From NCBI GenBank assembly GCA_003427395.1, contig BFEA01000007.1:3590343-3627209 (forward strand): a stretch of 36,867 nucleotides of DNA, read 5' to 3'. Positions 20,651-31,838 of this stretch are shown piece after piece. How positions within the stretch are numbered: position 1 is the first letter of the stretch; each line of letters starts with the position of its first letter. Made by a program: the position numbers and the translations under genes. This DNA is from Chara braunii (Eukaryota; Streptophyta; Charophyceae; Charales; Characeae). The notes under the pieces are model-generated. The model was not told the origin of the DNA, did no database searches, and saw nothing but the letters and a program-made list of their open reading frames with translations.

Positions 20651-21670
20651 CCTGGCTGTAGGCCAGGGCAGATGGAGGCCCGCTGCAGCGAAACTGCATT
20701 GATACTACATCAACCGAGGACCAAAGTACTGCATCCGAATGCCGGTGAGAGCATACTCTCTCCTCCACTGGCATACGAATCCAGAGTCCTTCCTTCTACT
20801 TGGTGCTCTGTGCCCAGACTATCATCACATATCTAGTATCATCCTACGAATCGATAATGCAATTGTTGAAGTCAACATCAGAATCAAAGTATATGATGAA
20901 GCCGATCCCGTAGACCATTGCCAAGACTAGGTACATGTTGATCCGTGTGACCTTGAACCGTAGGTCTATAGATCAGAGGTCTTAGTAGTGGTAGGAGTCG
21001 TAGCTTCTACAGTGTAGAAAGGTCAAGTACACAGTCATCTGGAAGATCCGGAACTAGCCCTTCGTGAGTTCTAGGATGCAGTCTGTAGGCAAGTGGCAGT
21101 CCTACCGAGTCCAATCAGCGGTACCGAGTCCCAGTCACACTTTGTCAAGTCAACAAGTACCATGTGGGACTGTGCGCACCCCGTGCCCGACATTCAAGGG
21201 TAGACTTTTGGCGATCTGAAGTATAAATCAAGAGGCAGCGTTCAGACATTCATCATTTTGCATTTGAGTCATGTGAAAGCGCTGCCTGTGTGTTTTGTGC
21301 TACGGAGGTTTGCAGGTGCCCGAAGAGGAAATGGGCTAAGACGAAGAAGATGCAGCCATAGCCACCTATTTTAGTGATAGGCAGTAGACAGCAACCATAA
21401 CCATCAGTTGGCTTAGTTATAGTGTGTGTGTACGTATGAGTGTGTTGTGCTTGTGTGTGAGGGATATCCAGGGAGATCTGGGGTGTGGGTGCGAACAAGT
21501 TGTTGGGAGTACAATGATTGGTCATAGGACTCATAGCTGATCAAGACATGTTTGAATCTGATCTGTGTTTCTTGGCTTCATTATCTTTGAGCTGTGTGTG
21601 GGTGCAAGTTGCCAGCTTATTCTTCATCTGTTTGCATGCATGCTGGATGTTGAAGTAGATAAGTCTGATT
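20650..21670. other. No recognised gene
   Basis: Mixed-composition DNA, perhaps the rest of the LTR. It has an ACTGGACTGGACTGG-like history upstream and TG-rich words near 21,420. No family is recognised. Confidence 0.35.
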
Positions 21671-21672
21671 AC

Positions 21673-21675
<3 letters not shown>

Positions 21676-21725
<50 letters not shown>
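21676..21725. repeat. (AAT)n microsatellite
   Basis: About 16 AAT units, followed by further AT-rich sequence. Confidence 0.97.
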
Positions 21726-21727
<2 letters not shown>

Positions 21728-21849
21728 TTTAAAAATAATAATATAATAACAAGAATGATAATAACGACAAACATAAGGAAAATTAACATATACAAGTTAT
21801 CTTTCCGGTTCGATATAATCAAAATGAGTATGCACTGTATTCGGGGTCG

Positions 21850-22700
21850 ACGACCAGTATCTTCCCCCTGTTTTGTTTTGTTTTTTTAGATTCCCGAACC
21901 GGTTTCACACGGGCACACACGCACACTTGCACACGCTTGCTTGCTTCATCACACACACTGCCTCGACTAACCTGCGTGTGTCACTTGTGCATGCATGCAC
22001 CTTTCTCACGAGTTTGCCTCACTGCGCTCACCTTTGTCACAACGCCTCCCCTCTTCTCACGCAGGTCTTTCTGTGTCGTAAGCTTCCTATCAGCCTCGCG
22101 CTTTCCAAGCAAGCACGCCTTACTGCTACTGTCGTCTCGTCATTTGCGCACTCTTTTCTGCACATGCGCCTGCTTCTCATGTGCGTGCGCCAAACAATCT
22201 ACTGCGTGCTTATCTTCTTTACGTGTTGCTTACCTCCTCCCATAGCTTTGTTCTCCCCCATGGGGCCTACCTTCCAGCACGCGCCTTCCTTCTCGTTGCA
22301 CACTTCTCCTTTGCCCGACTGCTCTCCGTTCCTGCTGCGCATATTTGTCATCGCACGGACTTAGCTCCAGCATGCCCACTTCGGTCGTGCACGTGTGCTT
22401 TTTCCTCATCGACACACTGGTTCCATCCACATGCACGCCACTCTCGTGAAGATAACGAGAGTTCGTCTCCGATACTATTTAAACGATCTGTATTACAGAT
22501 CGACCAAGATCCATGATGCAACCGCAAAATCTACATGATGTAAACACACAGAGAACATAACTACAACTTGAAACGATTTACACTGGTTTCTTAAGATTGT
22601 GGCTATGAAAGCCAGCACAATAACAAAAGTTAAAATTTTCTCTCTCTTCTTTCGCCCTCCCTACCACTACTACTAACTACTTCGCCCAGATTTTGTGATC
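21850..22700. other. No recognised gene; C/T-rich DNA
   Basis: Frames here are Leu/Ser/Cys/His-rich and overlap in several phases, as expected from pyrimidine-rich, CAC-containing sequence. I see no convincing gene. Confidence 0.4.
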
Positions 22701-22721
22701 GCTCTCTGAATGTACTCGTTG

Positions 22722-22800
<79 letters not shown>
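22722..22800. repeat. (CT)n(CA)n compound microsatellite
   Basis: About 48 bp of CT and then about 30 bp of CA lie directly against the adapter sequence below. Confidence 0.97.
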
Positions 22801-22802
<2 letters not shown>

Positions 22803-22838
22803 GTCTCTTATACACATCTAGATGTGTATAAGAGACAG
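22801..22838. other. Nextera (Tn5 mosaic-end) mate-pair junction adapter, assembly artefact
   Basis: CTGTCTCTTATACACATCT is followed directly by its reverse complement AGATGTGTATAAGAGACAG, a perfect 38-bp palindrome. It is identical to the circularisation junction adapter of the Nextera mate-pair protocol. Its translation gives SYTHLDVYKRQ and MCIRDS, peptides known as adapter contaminants in protein databases. It is not genomic, so the join at this point is unreliable. Confidence 0.98.
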
Positions 22839-22866
22839 CACACACACCCACACACACACACGCGCG
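22839..22866. repeat. (CA)n continuation after adapter
   Basis: A short CA-rich run on the far side of the adapter. Confidence 0.9.
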
Positions 22867-22877
22867 GGCGAGTGTGG

Positions 22878-22985
22878 CAATGTATATTTTCATGTTCTAG
22901 CGGTAGATCCATACGATTATGATCATCCTACCAGTGGAAGTACAGGGAAGCGAGCCGCAAAATTAGAGACTTCCCTGTTTCTTTT
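22878..22985 (-). mobile_element. SINE-like fragment, copy 3
   Basis: TGTATATTTTCATGTTCTAG, then CGGTAGATCCATACGATT, TGATCATCCTACCAGTGG and GCGAG...AGAGACTT follow the reverse-complement order of the copies at 17.8 and 18.2 kb. Confidence 0.45.
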
Positions 22986-23099
22986 TCCCACTCTCTCGCA
23001 AATGATTCGTCACATTGCGCAGCGTACCAGCGCATATTCCAACGATTCGGGAATGCAACGAGCGCAACCTCACGGCATCGTCGGAGGTTGCATCACACC

Positions 23100-23654
23100 T
23101 CCCGCAAGTCTCCACCCTCGCATATGGTAAGTAGCGGACTCAGGCCTGCTTCGTATCCCTCTTCCCTCCTCTCATTTCCCCCTTCTTCTTCTTCTTCCTC
23201 GTCTTCCTCGTCTCCTTCTTTTTCTCTTCCTTCTTCCTTATTGATCTTCTTTTCCTTCTTTGTGCGCCTTTATGAGTGCGGTTATGAAAACAACACCACG
23301 GCAAAGTTGCAACCGCTCTGCCCGAAACTTTTGACAAGAGCGAGGGTGAGAGCAACGATCCACAAGTCGGCACCACCTCATAGGAAAGCCTCGACAGTCG
23401 CTGCATAGTATTCTGGCGACCACCGAAAAATGACTCGCTCGTCCCTCGCAGACTGAAACTCACCCAAAACATGCACAAAGAGTCTCTTATAACTCAAGTA
23501 TAAGGTCCCACGACCCACGCCTGGAACGTCGCCATCATCGATTGGAAGAGGGAAGGTAAGTCGCCTCTTCCCTTTTTTTCTTTTTCTTCTTCTTCTTCTT
23601 CTTCTTCTTCTTCTTCTTCTTCTTCTCTTCCTGGCAAGTGTCCTTCTTCTTTTT
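23100..23654. repeat. TTC/TCC-rich DNA including a (TTC)n run
   Basis: Pyrimidine-rich words at 23,165-23,260 and an almost pure (TTC)n at 23,585-23,630 end directly at the left end of the Harbinger element. No gene is seen. Confidence 0.8.
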
Positions 23655-23655
23655 G

Positions 23656-23676
23656 GGGCCTCGTTAGACACTCCTT
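23656..23676 (+). repeat. Left terminal inverted repeat
   Basis: 21 bp identical to the inverted right end. It starts GGG, as do many PIF/Harbinger ends. Imperfect subterminal homology extends to about 23,775. Confidence 0.9.
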
Positions 23677-24304
23677 GTGGACCCGAAATCCACCAGGAAA
23701 TTATCGTTCCACCTGTCCTTGGGGACGATTCTCGAAAAAAAAAGTGAAAACACCAGAAGGAGATTTCCTTGTGGCGTCCTTGTGGCCACGACCATTTTTT
23801 CCTAACCCCCAAGGGACCTCCCGAGGTCCCTCAGAGCACAAGGAAGCGCGAAATTTGGAGCGACGAAGGCATGCGTCGATGCACAATTTCGGTTCGAGGG
23901 TGGTCCAGGCGTGGTCCAACGAATGGGAGCACGGACATCCCTGCGTCCGAAATCTGCACGGCGCCCCAATGACTCCAAACGGTAACCGGAGGCGTGAGGC
24001 CTCCGTCCGTCGACGTGAATTGCCGGCTAGCGTCCTGCGGTCTGCTGCGGCGGGCGATCGTCGACAACGGTCCGGAATTCGAATACTTTTCCCACACGGC
24101 GCCCCTTTCGACGACGACAGTCTCATTCGACAAGATCGTCGTTTTCTTCAATTGTCGTCACGCGTCGCACGTTGGAGCACAGATCTTCCACCGATCTATC
24201 TCGTCGTCGTGCTGCTTCTCGTCGTTGTCTTCTTCCACTTGTGTTTCGTCAGCCTCATCCCGCTCGCGGCTCGCAGAAGGAGATCTTCGAAGAAAGCCGA
24301 CAAG

Positions 24305-26023
24305 ATGGATCGACAATTGGCGAACGACAGACCGGCAGGCACAACCTCCGGAGCGAGCAATCGGCAACGCAGTGCGGGGTCTGTGGAGAAGCACCCGTAC
24401 GACCCGAGGTTGTATGCACACCTGCCTTCACACGAGATTCCTCTGCCGCCGTCGGATGACGAGGGGGGCGACGCCAAGTCGTCGACTTTGCCGTTGGGAA
24501 GTGGTTCGACGCAGGAATGGGCGGCGACGCAGTCGTCCGGCGGCAGGCGGGTGGAGACCCCGTGGTCTTACACCTCACTGCTGAACGAGGGGCTGTGAAA
24601 CGACGACAACAATGCAGCGGTTGATCTCGACTTCCAGTTGTCCAGCAGCAGCGGAGCAGCAGCAACGCACACTCGGATCATCAATCCCCACCCGGGTGGG
24701 GATTGCGTGGACAACACACACGGTGGTGTGTGCGGGCCGTGAGACGGCAGTCTGCCTCAATCGCTTCACGAAGGTGGTGGTAATCGGAATGACTCGTCGA
24801 CGACCGTCGGAGGAGGAGTCGGTGCGCGCGAACGTCCGGAGTGGATGCGCTTGTCACCTGCGTCGCGAAGTGGATCCGACACTCCTCAAGGACGGTAGCG
24901 TCCGAAGGATTTGCGTGAGGGAGGTGCAGACGTGCAACGCGACAGCAGGCAGCTATAGGCAGAGTGCAGGCAGGCCTTGCATCAAGGTGAAATGGAGACA
25001 ATCACGAGAGGGGTGCAACGACTCTACGTGGACGAAGGGGACAAAGCAGCTGTTGAGGAGGCCCAGGGGTGTGATGACGTTAACGGTGATGTCGATTGCA
25101 ACTCCGACGATTTGCCAGCCATTAGGCCGCTTGGTAGGAAGGCGACGAATGGCGGAGCGAGTGCGAAGAAGGGTCCCGCTACGAAAACTCGACGGAGCAA
25201 GAAAATGGATGACGACACAAGACGGAGCGATGGCGAGGGCGGCTGAAATTTCTGGTCAGTGGCAGACACGATCGCACTCATCAGGGCAAAAAGGGATCAA
25301 GATCTGTATATCGCCGGCATGGGCACCAGTTTCGCCCGCATGAAAACGAGGGAGTGGAAGTGGGAGGACGTGCGGGCGAGGTTGCAGACGATGGGCGTGA
25401 CGAGGGAGGCCGTCGACTGCAGGAAGAAATGGGACAACTTGATGCAGCAATTCAAGAAGGTTCACAAGTTCCAGAACCTCTCCGGCGGGAAGGACTACTT
25501 CAAGCTTGCTTCAAAGGCCAGGCGATCGGAGGGCTTCAGCTTCGTCATGGACCGGAGCGTGCACGACGAAATGGAGGCCATGACGAAGGGGGATCACACG
25601 ATCCACCCGAAAAATTTGGCGGTCACGGGGGCGGCTGGGGGGGTTCATATGCCGGCAGGCGCGGGGGCCGGAGGGGACACCATGGGCAGTGAGGGTGGAG
25701 GGGAGGCAACCGACGAGGAGCAGGGGTCGACGAAAGACTCCACATTCAGCGCGGGGAGCGGCTACGGTTATGGGAAGAGGAAGAACATGCGGCAACAAAC
25801 CTTTGAGGCCGTCGCCGAGGTCATGGACATACATGGTGCGCTCATGGCGAGCACAATGGACAGCACGAGCAAGCGACAATGCTCAATGATGTTACGTTAG
25901 TGCGAAATCCTAGAGAGCAAAGTGGAAGTGCAAGTTAAACATTATGTTGCGGCGGATGTGGCGAACAGAATAATGTGCAACGCCCTTATGGAGATAGCGA
26001 AAGCCATCCACGAGAGATCATGA
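24305..26023 (+). pseudogene. Myb/trihelix-like Harbinger accessory protein, six in-frame stops
   Basis: Frame +2 can be followed without a shift from ATG 24,305 (MDRQLANDRPAGTT) to TGA 26,021, about 572 codons. It passes internal stops at 24,596 (TGA), 24,740 (TGA), 24,896 (TAG), 24,956 (TAG), 25,244 (TGA) and 25,898 (TAG). The sequence is continuous in character across each stop. The N-terminal half is Ser/Pro/Gly/Asp-rich and disordered, then comes a basic patch (RPLGRKATNGGASAKK). A trihelix-type DNA-binding domain lies at codons about 314-395, with the words FWSVADTIALIRAKRDQD, REWKWEDVRARL, CRKKWDNLMQQFKKVHKF and GKDYFKL. The tail ends in a helical segment (NALMEIAKAIHERS). In this superfamily the Myb-like protein binds element ends and helps bring the transposase to DNA; that role is inferred. 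An open frame starting at 25,259 exists but begins inside the domain. Confidence 0.75.
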
Positions 26024-26096
26024 GCGATGCTGCCAGTAATGTCCACCGTTGCTTTAGTGGCCTGTCTCTCCACGCGTTGCGCCTGCGAAGATGGCG

Positions 26097-26146
<50 letters not shown>

Positions 26147-27298
26147 CTGTGTGTGTGTGTGCGTGTGTGTGTGTGTGTCGTCGGCAAATGCTTAGCAGTA
26201 CCTTTTTTAGATTTTTTTTTTTTTTGAGTTGTTGCACTTCGTCTTCCAGGAGAGTAGTATGTGCTACATTTGAGGTCTCCACAGCTAGAGGGCCACGTGT
26301 TGAAGGGGTTATGTGGGTCGAGGATTGTGGTGGACGGGGGTGTCACCGTTCGTGTCCACGACATTGCGAGCCGGGGGGGTGTGTGGGGGTTGTTTTTTTT
26401 TTAAGACATTCATATCGGCCTCTGGAGAGTGTATGGACGCGCGTCCACAGAGGCGCCGAAGGGTCTGTAGGCGCCTCGGGGAAGGTGGTCATGGCAACGG
26501 ATGAAGGGCGTGTGCGTGAAGGAGGTCTGGAGAGTTGTTGTCACACGTGTCGCTGTCGACGACAACGGCAAGCGAAGAATCGAGGTTGGGGCCCGTCCGT
26601 CTGCTCCATGCTTTCGATGCGGCTGTGCCTCCTCCCGCATAAAGGTCGCCCGCTTGCGGCTTCTACAGCACTGAAGGTCAGCGCACACGGTGCACAACGA
26701 CGACATCCACGAGGGACGCCCTCTGCCTTTTCTCGCCGTCGCACCGCACAACGATCACGTGGTCGCCCGTTTCTTCGCACTCCTCCTCGTCAGGGACTTC
26801 TTCAGTATCGTCGTCGATCATCGCTGTGGATCTTGTCGCTTTGTCGTGACGTCGATATTCCGTGCCATGTAAAGTGCTCTCATTTGCCACGCGTACGTCT
26901 GCAGACACGTGGACAGACGGCGCGGCCGCGGACTTCAGCATCGCCCCGGATCAATATCGCCCCTTCGGAGGTCCGGCATCCTTTAGTCGCGAAGATCTTC
27001 TTCTTGCCGCGGAGCAGTGTTCGCAGGGTTCATCTCCTTCTCGCGTTCGCGTCGAGGTCGAGCTTGTGTGTGCGGCGAGGGCGGGCACCTCTCTCTTTGT
27101 CGCCGCGGATCTCTCTCGCCACGCAGGGGTTCGCCGTCGTCTGTGTCGTCTTCTTCTCGCCGAGACCAGTCTCGCTGGTGTCACCCAAGAACTTCGGTAC
27201 ACGTGGACGCATTGCTCCCCAGCACGGCAAAGGCGCTTGTTCGTCGTCGGTGCGAACGCCGACGAAGAATCGAACAGCCATTGACGGAAGCAGGAAGC
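26024..27298. other. Spacer between the two plus-strand genes
   Basis: It contains a (GT)n microsatellite (about 26,100-26,178), T-runs near 26,215 and 26,393, and GC-rich DNA with overlapping Arg/Ser-rich frames in several phases. I see no supported gene. It may hold the promoter of the downstream gene. Confidence 0.45.
26100..26178. repeat. (GT)n microsatellite inside the element
   Basis: About 40 GT units with a few GC interruptions, 77 bp after the stop of the Myb-like gene. Confidence 0.97.
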
Positions 27299-29021
27299 AT
27301 GTCTGAGCGAGGCAGCGCCCGTGGCAAGAAGCGGGAAAACATCCCTGCAGACACTCAGGGGCGGGAAAGGGGTCGGCGGCATGTCCCCGAGGCGAAAGGG
27401 CTACGTTCGGAAGAAGCATTACCAAGCCTGCCTCTTCGGCGAGGGCGAAGTTGGGCGACAACTAACGAAGAGGAAGACGACAACGTGTTCATGACGGAGG
27501 AGGAAGCAGCAGAGGACACCGTGTCGGCGCCTCGGGGAAGCAGTCTTCAACGCTCATCTGATCAGAGCGCTGCGAGGAGATTGTTGACGCCCCCTCTGAA
27601 GGCGCAACAAGTGCGTGCCCACAACAGGAGGTTGTCATCGACGTCGGCGACGAGGACGACGAGCCCTTGGAAAGCCATAGGAAGCGCAATGTCACACAAG
27701 GCGCCACGGCGACGACAATCAGGATACGCGGCGCGACTGAAGAAAGGCCACCTCAGGGTGGCCTACCCTCCACGTTGTCCCAGCCCCGTCCGTGCAACAC
27801 GGCTGCAAAGGGAGGCTCCATGGAACGCGGGGGAGGGGAGGGGGCCCAGCAAGAAGAGCGCGTGGCGAGTGGGGTGGTGATCGCTGGTGCAACTGCCGGG
27901 TCTTCGAGCAATGTTGCTGCCGTGGCGAGGGCGAGAGAGGAGCTCGCTGTTGTGGAGCGGGAGGTGACGCGCGGCGACAACAAGGGTGAAAGAGAGGACG
28001 AGGACCGCCTTTTAAGCCGGGTTCGGAGGGGAGGGATGGCGAAAGATGTCGCCGAGTGTGACCGCCTGTGGGTTGATGACAAAGCGTTCTGGACGACGGG
28101 GGAGGGGCGAAGATTGTACAACATCGTCCACGAAACACGGGAGTACTTTGTCGCCATCGCCAGCGGGCTGCCAGCGCCCACCGTGTCCAGGAGTGTCGTC
28201 ATGCCGAAATCCGCCACGACCCTGACAAGGATTGCAGATCCCTCACGACTGCAGCAGGCGATCTTCCGCGCGACGACAACGGAGAATATTTCTCTGCGCG
28301 TCTTGCACAGATGGGTCTTCAAGTCCGGGAACCGCCCCCGAGGATACAATCTCGCTTTCCAGTACGCGCTGGAGTCGGTGGCGACGGACATTGCGTGCGT
28401 CATGTGGTATGGCGAGGAGTGGAGCAACGTCGTGAGCGCGGCCGTTTGCGTGCACACAATCGACCTTAACATGGACTTGCCACTGTGGTTTGCGGCCGCG
28501 AACATCGAGGACAGGCCAGAGGACGACGACATGGCGGCGCACCAAGAGTCGACCGTTATATGCATCTCGCATGCATGTCGCGTCGCGTTGCAAATGGGTG
28601 GCAACGTCAACGACGAGTTCATCTCGCACGATCTTCTGTCAAGGATTGTGGATTGCTTCAGGCTTTTGTGGCTGCCGGTATGTGGTTGATGCACATGGCG
28701 GGAGACGATCCGCGCAGCCACTACGAAGCCTTTTACTTCGCAAAGCTGGTCGTGAAGCCCACGCTCGTCGCATCCATGTGTCGCGCCTTCGATCATCGAT
28801 GGTCTGTCATCCGGGCCACGAACGCCGTCACGGAGAGACTAGGGAAGGCGAACGCCACCTTCGGAGAGTACCCGAAGTACATCCCCGACTGGGCTTCCTG
28901 CGACATCGTCTTCGGGCACGATGCGAGCATAGCGGGGCCCGAGCACGCGAAGAGGAGGGATTGGTTGGGTTCGGGGCCCTTAGAGGACGACGACGACGAC
29001 GATGGAAAAAATGACACGTAG
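27299..29021 (+). pseudogene. Long unrecognised protein carried by the Harbinger element, frameshifted
   Basis: I do not recognise a named domain. Three frames join in order: +2 from ATG 27,299 (MSERGSARGKKRENIP) to about 27,570; +1 from about 27,570 to 28,660; frame 0 from about 28,660 to TAG 29,019. Character continues across both shifts: EEIVDAPSEGATSACPQQEV picks up after the first, and FVAAGMWLMHMAGDDPRS after the second. The first third is charged and disordered. The C-terminal ~330 residues look globular: CDRLWVDDKAFWTTGEGRRL, VLHRWVFKSGNRPRGYNLAF, NMDLPLWFAAANIEDRPEDD, NISHACR-like and NAVTERLGKANATFGEYPKY. The end is acidic (Asp run). I recall similar long hypothetical proteins in Chara braunii. 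It lies on the same strand as the Myb-like gene and converges on the transposase. It could be an accessory transposition protein or captured cargo. Confidence 0.6.
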
Positions 29022-30321
29022 GGGGGAGGTGGGGGGGGAGAGGGTGTTGCTGCTGCTGACACATGCAGGGCGGGAGAGGGTAGGTGAACTGGTCGCATGT
29101 GCCGGTGGGGGTTAGGGAAGTGGAGAGGGGGGAGCGCTTGGCGGCATCCGAGATGCAGGTTTGGTGGCGGCGAGTCAGGAAAACGGATAGTTGATGGCAT
29201 CTCCCTTCGTTCCGCACGTGTACAGCGTGTCGCTCGTGCTTGTAGACGCCCAACGTTTCCGGTCGTCCACTCTGACAGGGTGCTTGATGCAACTGCGGTC
29301 GTGGTTGCTTGTGGATGCGGATGGTGTTTGGCTGCTGATACTGGAGAAGCGACGGTAGACGGCGCTCTCTTCAGCGGATTGTAGTAGCGGAGTAGGTTTC
29401 TGCGATCTTCTTTTGTGTTGTTGTCGGCGCAGCTTGCGGCGAGACAAGTTGATTGCGCTTGGAGCGCACCTTTTTTTATATAATTTCGATTCACAAGGAG
29501 ATTTCGTCAGTTTGCAGATCATGAGTGAACACTCATTCCACACCGAGTGGTCCTTGCCTTGTTGGATGTACATTCACACGTCTCATCTTCATTTGCATGT
29601 GCCATTGTCGGTCGTTGCTTTGTTTGTTTGTTTGTTTGTTTCTCCCCCAGTTATCCCAATGGCAAACAAAAGATGTGTTTGTGTTCCAGTCCAACACTCG
29701 CAGGAAGACAAAGCGCAGCGCAGCAAACAACATGCGATGTCTGACAAAACATGTTGTGAATATGCAATGGCACACTGCATCAACGCAAAGAAATAGCAAC
29801 ACACAATATCGACGCAATGAAATAGGCACACACACAACGCCAACACATAATGGAAATCGACGAAACAAACTTTGAAAGGGATTTGTGATGTCGTTCAACG
29901 ATTCATAGCGGAGACTTCAAAATCGAAGGCAGGTGGGGGAGAAGTTTCAGGCCCACCCGAACGACCAACAGTGCTCCATCCTCCAAACTGCACCCGCTGT
30001 GCCCAAAAATGACGCACTTCACACCCGCAGTGCGCCGTGTCCGCACTACACAACTTCAACGGCAATCACAAAATTCAAGAAAATGGATGGCGATGCACAT
30101 CCACGAATCGCGACAGCAACCAAACACGACCCTCGACGCAAACTACCGACCCCGACGCAGGACAGAAGCTAGCAACCCAATCAAGGTTGGACGGAACAAT
30201 GAATCTGCCCTCCGGCCATTGCTACAATGAACGCACTTCCACGCGCTGCCGTCCACCATGGGGAACACGACCCTCCACGCAAACCACCAACTCCGACGGG
30301 GTACAGACGATAGCGACCCAA
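29022..30321. other. Convergent 3' intergenic region with tandem repeats
   Basis: It lies between the ends of the unrecognised gene (+) and the transposase (-). It holds a G-rich start, a (TTTG)n run near 29,620-29,642 and the 141-bp tandem repeat that begins at 30,123. Frames here are short and low-complexity. Confidence 0.45.
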
Positions 30322-30412
30322 TCAAGGCATGATGGAACAAGGAATCTGCCCTCCCCCCATTGTTGCAATGAATGCACTTCCATGCGCTGCCATCCACGAA
30401 TGAAACACGACT
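30123..30412. repeat. About 141-bp tandem duplication
   Basis: Unit 1 (30,123-30,263) and unit 2 (30,264-30,403) both start AACACGACCCTC, share ACCCAATCAAGG and AATCTGCCCTCC, and continue CACTTCCA-GCGCTGCC. A third start (AACACGACTCG) lies at 30,404. The transposase reading frame runs into unit 2. Confidence 0.85.
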
Positions 30413-31838
30413 CGATCGTGTTTCACTCGTTCCACCAAAGCATTCCTCAGGGCCAATGCTTTGTATGTCGACGTCATCATTGACACAGGCTGGAGGGGCT
30501 CTTCGATCCCCAAGTCCACACGTCGTCGCACACCATTAGCGCCAACCTCCCATAGCAGATTGTCGTCGGAGGGGATTCCTGCGTCGATCAGTATGTTGTG
30601 CAGTATGCACACGGCGATGAACTGCTACATGAGCGTGTCCAAGTTTGTCTTGTGTGTCCGCAGAAACAACTGCCACTTGTCCTTCAGCCTGCCAAACGCC
30701 CTCTCCACCGCTCCCCTCGCCACCTTCTGCTTGTTGTCAAACCGCTCCTCGTCGACGTGATGATTGATGCCTCCATACGGGACGACCATCCATTCCGAAG
30801 GGGGGTAGCCATTGTCCGCCAGAACGTACCCGTTCGTCTTCACACTGAACGGCAGTGTCACGGGGGGACCACGGAACAACGACCCCTCCTCTGCGCGCAG
30901 CGACAGGCTGGACAACTGCAGCACCCTGATGTCGTGGCAGCTACCTGGGCATCCCATGTGCACGTCGAGCACACGCAAGTCCAGGTCGACGACAACCTGC
31001 GCAACAATGGAGAAACGGCGCTTGCTGTCGTAGTAGTTTTCGCTCGGAGCGTTCGCCGGCTTGTCGACGTCGATGTGAGTACAATCAATGCAACTGTGGC
31101 AGTTGGGGAACCCTTTATCAGCAAACGCCCGCAGAACGACGAGTTTACGAACTCCTGTCGGCCACACGATCTTCTCTTCGAATACCCTTAGCAGCACGTC
31201 AGTAACGTCGCGGACGGCAATCAGCTCAGAAGCTCGTCCAATCCCGAAGTTGCACGTGCTGCTCTCGTACGTCTCCCCTGAAGCCCACCTGTACAGTGCG
31301 TACGCCACAATCTGGTCCGGCTGCAAAGGCTCCCTGTAGAACGTGACCCGCCGCTGAAGATAAGGCGCACACGCCTCCACGATTTCCTGGAACACTCGCG
31401 GCGACATTCGCAGCTTATCCCGAAAGTAGTCGTCTGTCGTGGCGTCTCATTGCCTGAGGTCTTCCCACGTGCCTCCTGTCCTGCGCTTCACCCACCATGG
31501 AGGCGTCGCACGAGGTATCACTCCGCAACCCAACGCGTAGCACAGCTGAACAACAGCCTCCGACGTCGCCACGTTTTCGACCCCATCGTACGGATCTTGC
31601 GTCAATGTCCTCCGTCTACGCGCGTGGAACTGCTCCTTCAGTCGCCCCAGCGCCCTCTCCTGCTGGCATCGAAGAACGATCGTGGACACGGTCGCCACCA
31701 CGGCCTGCAGCTCACGAGGAGTCAACACATCATGTCTACCCTCTGCGCCGGCCTCCATAGCCGCGACGTGGACACGGTCCCATCGTTCCGCTGCTGTCTG
31801 TGTCGTCCTTCCGCATCCGACGAAGAAGCCGAAGACAT
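30322..31838 (-). pseudogene. PIF/Harbinger DDE transposase, interrupted
   Basis: This enzyme cuts and joins element ends with a D-D-E metal site (DDE_Tnp_4 type). The likely start is ATG 31,838-31,836 (MSSASSSDAEGR). A frameshift near 31,730 leads into the frame carrying PRELQAVVATVSTIV, then LTQDPYDGVENVATSEAVVQ and WWVKRRTGGTWEDLRQ. An in-frame TGA follows at 31,447-31,449. The same frame then continues from 31,446 through DDYFRDKLRMSPRVFQEIVE to a TAG at 30,625-30,627, and on again (FIAVCILHNILIDAGIPSDD) to 30,322. Counting from Met 31,407, the triad is Asp108 (CIDCTHI), Asp198 (VLADNGYP) and Glu235 (VERAFGRLK), all kept. Total is about 505 codons, normal for the family. The C-terminus runs into a tandem repeat, so its last 30 residues may be foreign. 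Confidence 0.9.

Noticed and set aside
22801-22838. The 38-bp perfect palindrome as a natural transposon junction or regulatory hairpin
   Set aside because: It is identical to the engineered Tn5 mosaic-end adapter dimer, so it is an artefact.
22710-23130. Two plus-strand frames with SYTHLDVYKRQ and MCIRDS
   Set aside because: They are created by the sequencing adapter and microsatellites.
23675-24598. A 307-codon plus-strand frame starting at 23,675
   Set aside because: Its first 200 codons cover the transposon end and leader. Only the part from 24,305 fits the Myb-like gene.
24612-25343. A 243-codon frame overlapping the Myb-like gene
   Set aside because: It is Arg/Ser-rich, in another phase, and a shadow of the GC-rich coding frame.
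24305-26023. Reassigned or read-through stop codons (alternative genetic code) as an explanation for in-frame TGA/TAG
   Set aside because: The same codons also end the frames where expected (TGA at 26,021; TAG at 29,019). The neighbouring genes additionally have frameshifts, so ordinary decay is simpler.
25975-27306. A 443-codon plus-strand frame
   Set aside because: It runs through a (GT)n repeat and then Arg/Ser/Leu-rich sequence in a GC-rich spacer. It has no domain and several overlapping frames of similar quality.
27753-28796. A 347-codon minus-strand frame opposite the unrecognised gene
   Set aside because: It is an antisense shadow. The plus strand shows protein-like character that continues across frameshifts and ends acidic, as in the other element genes.
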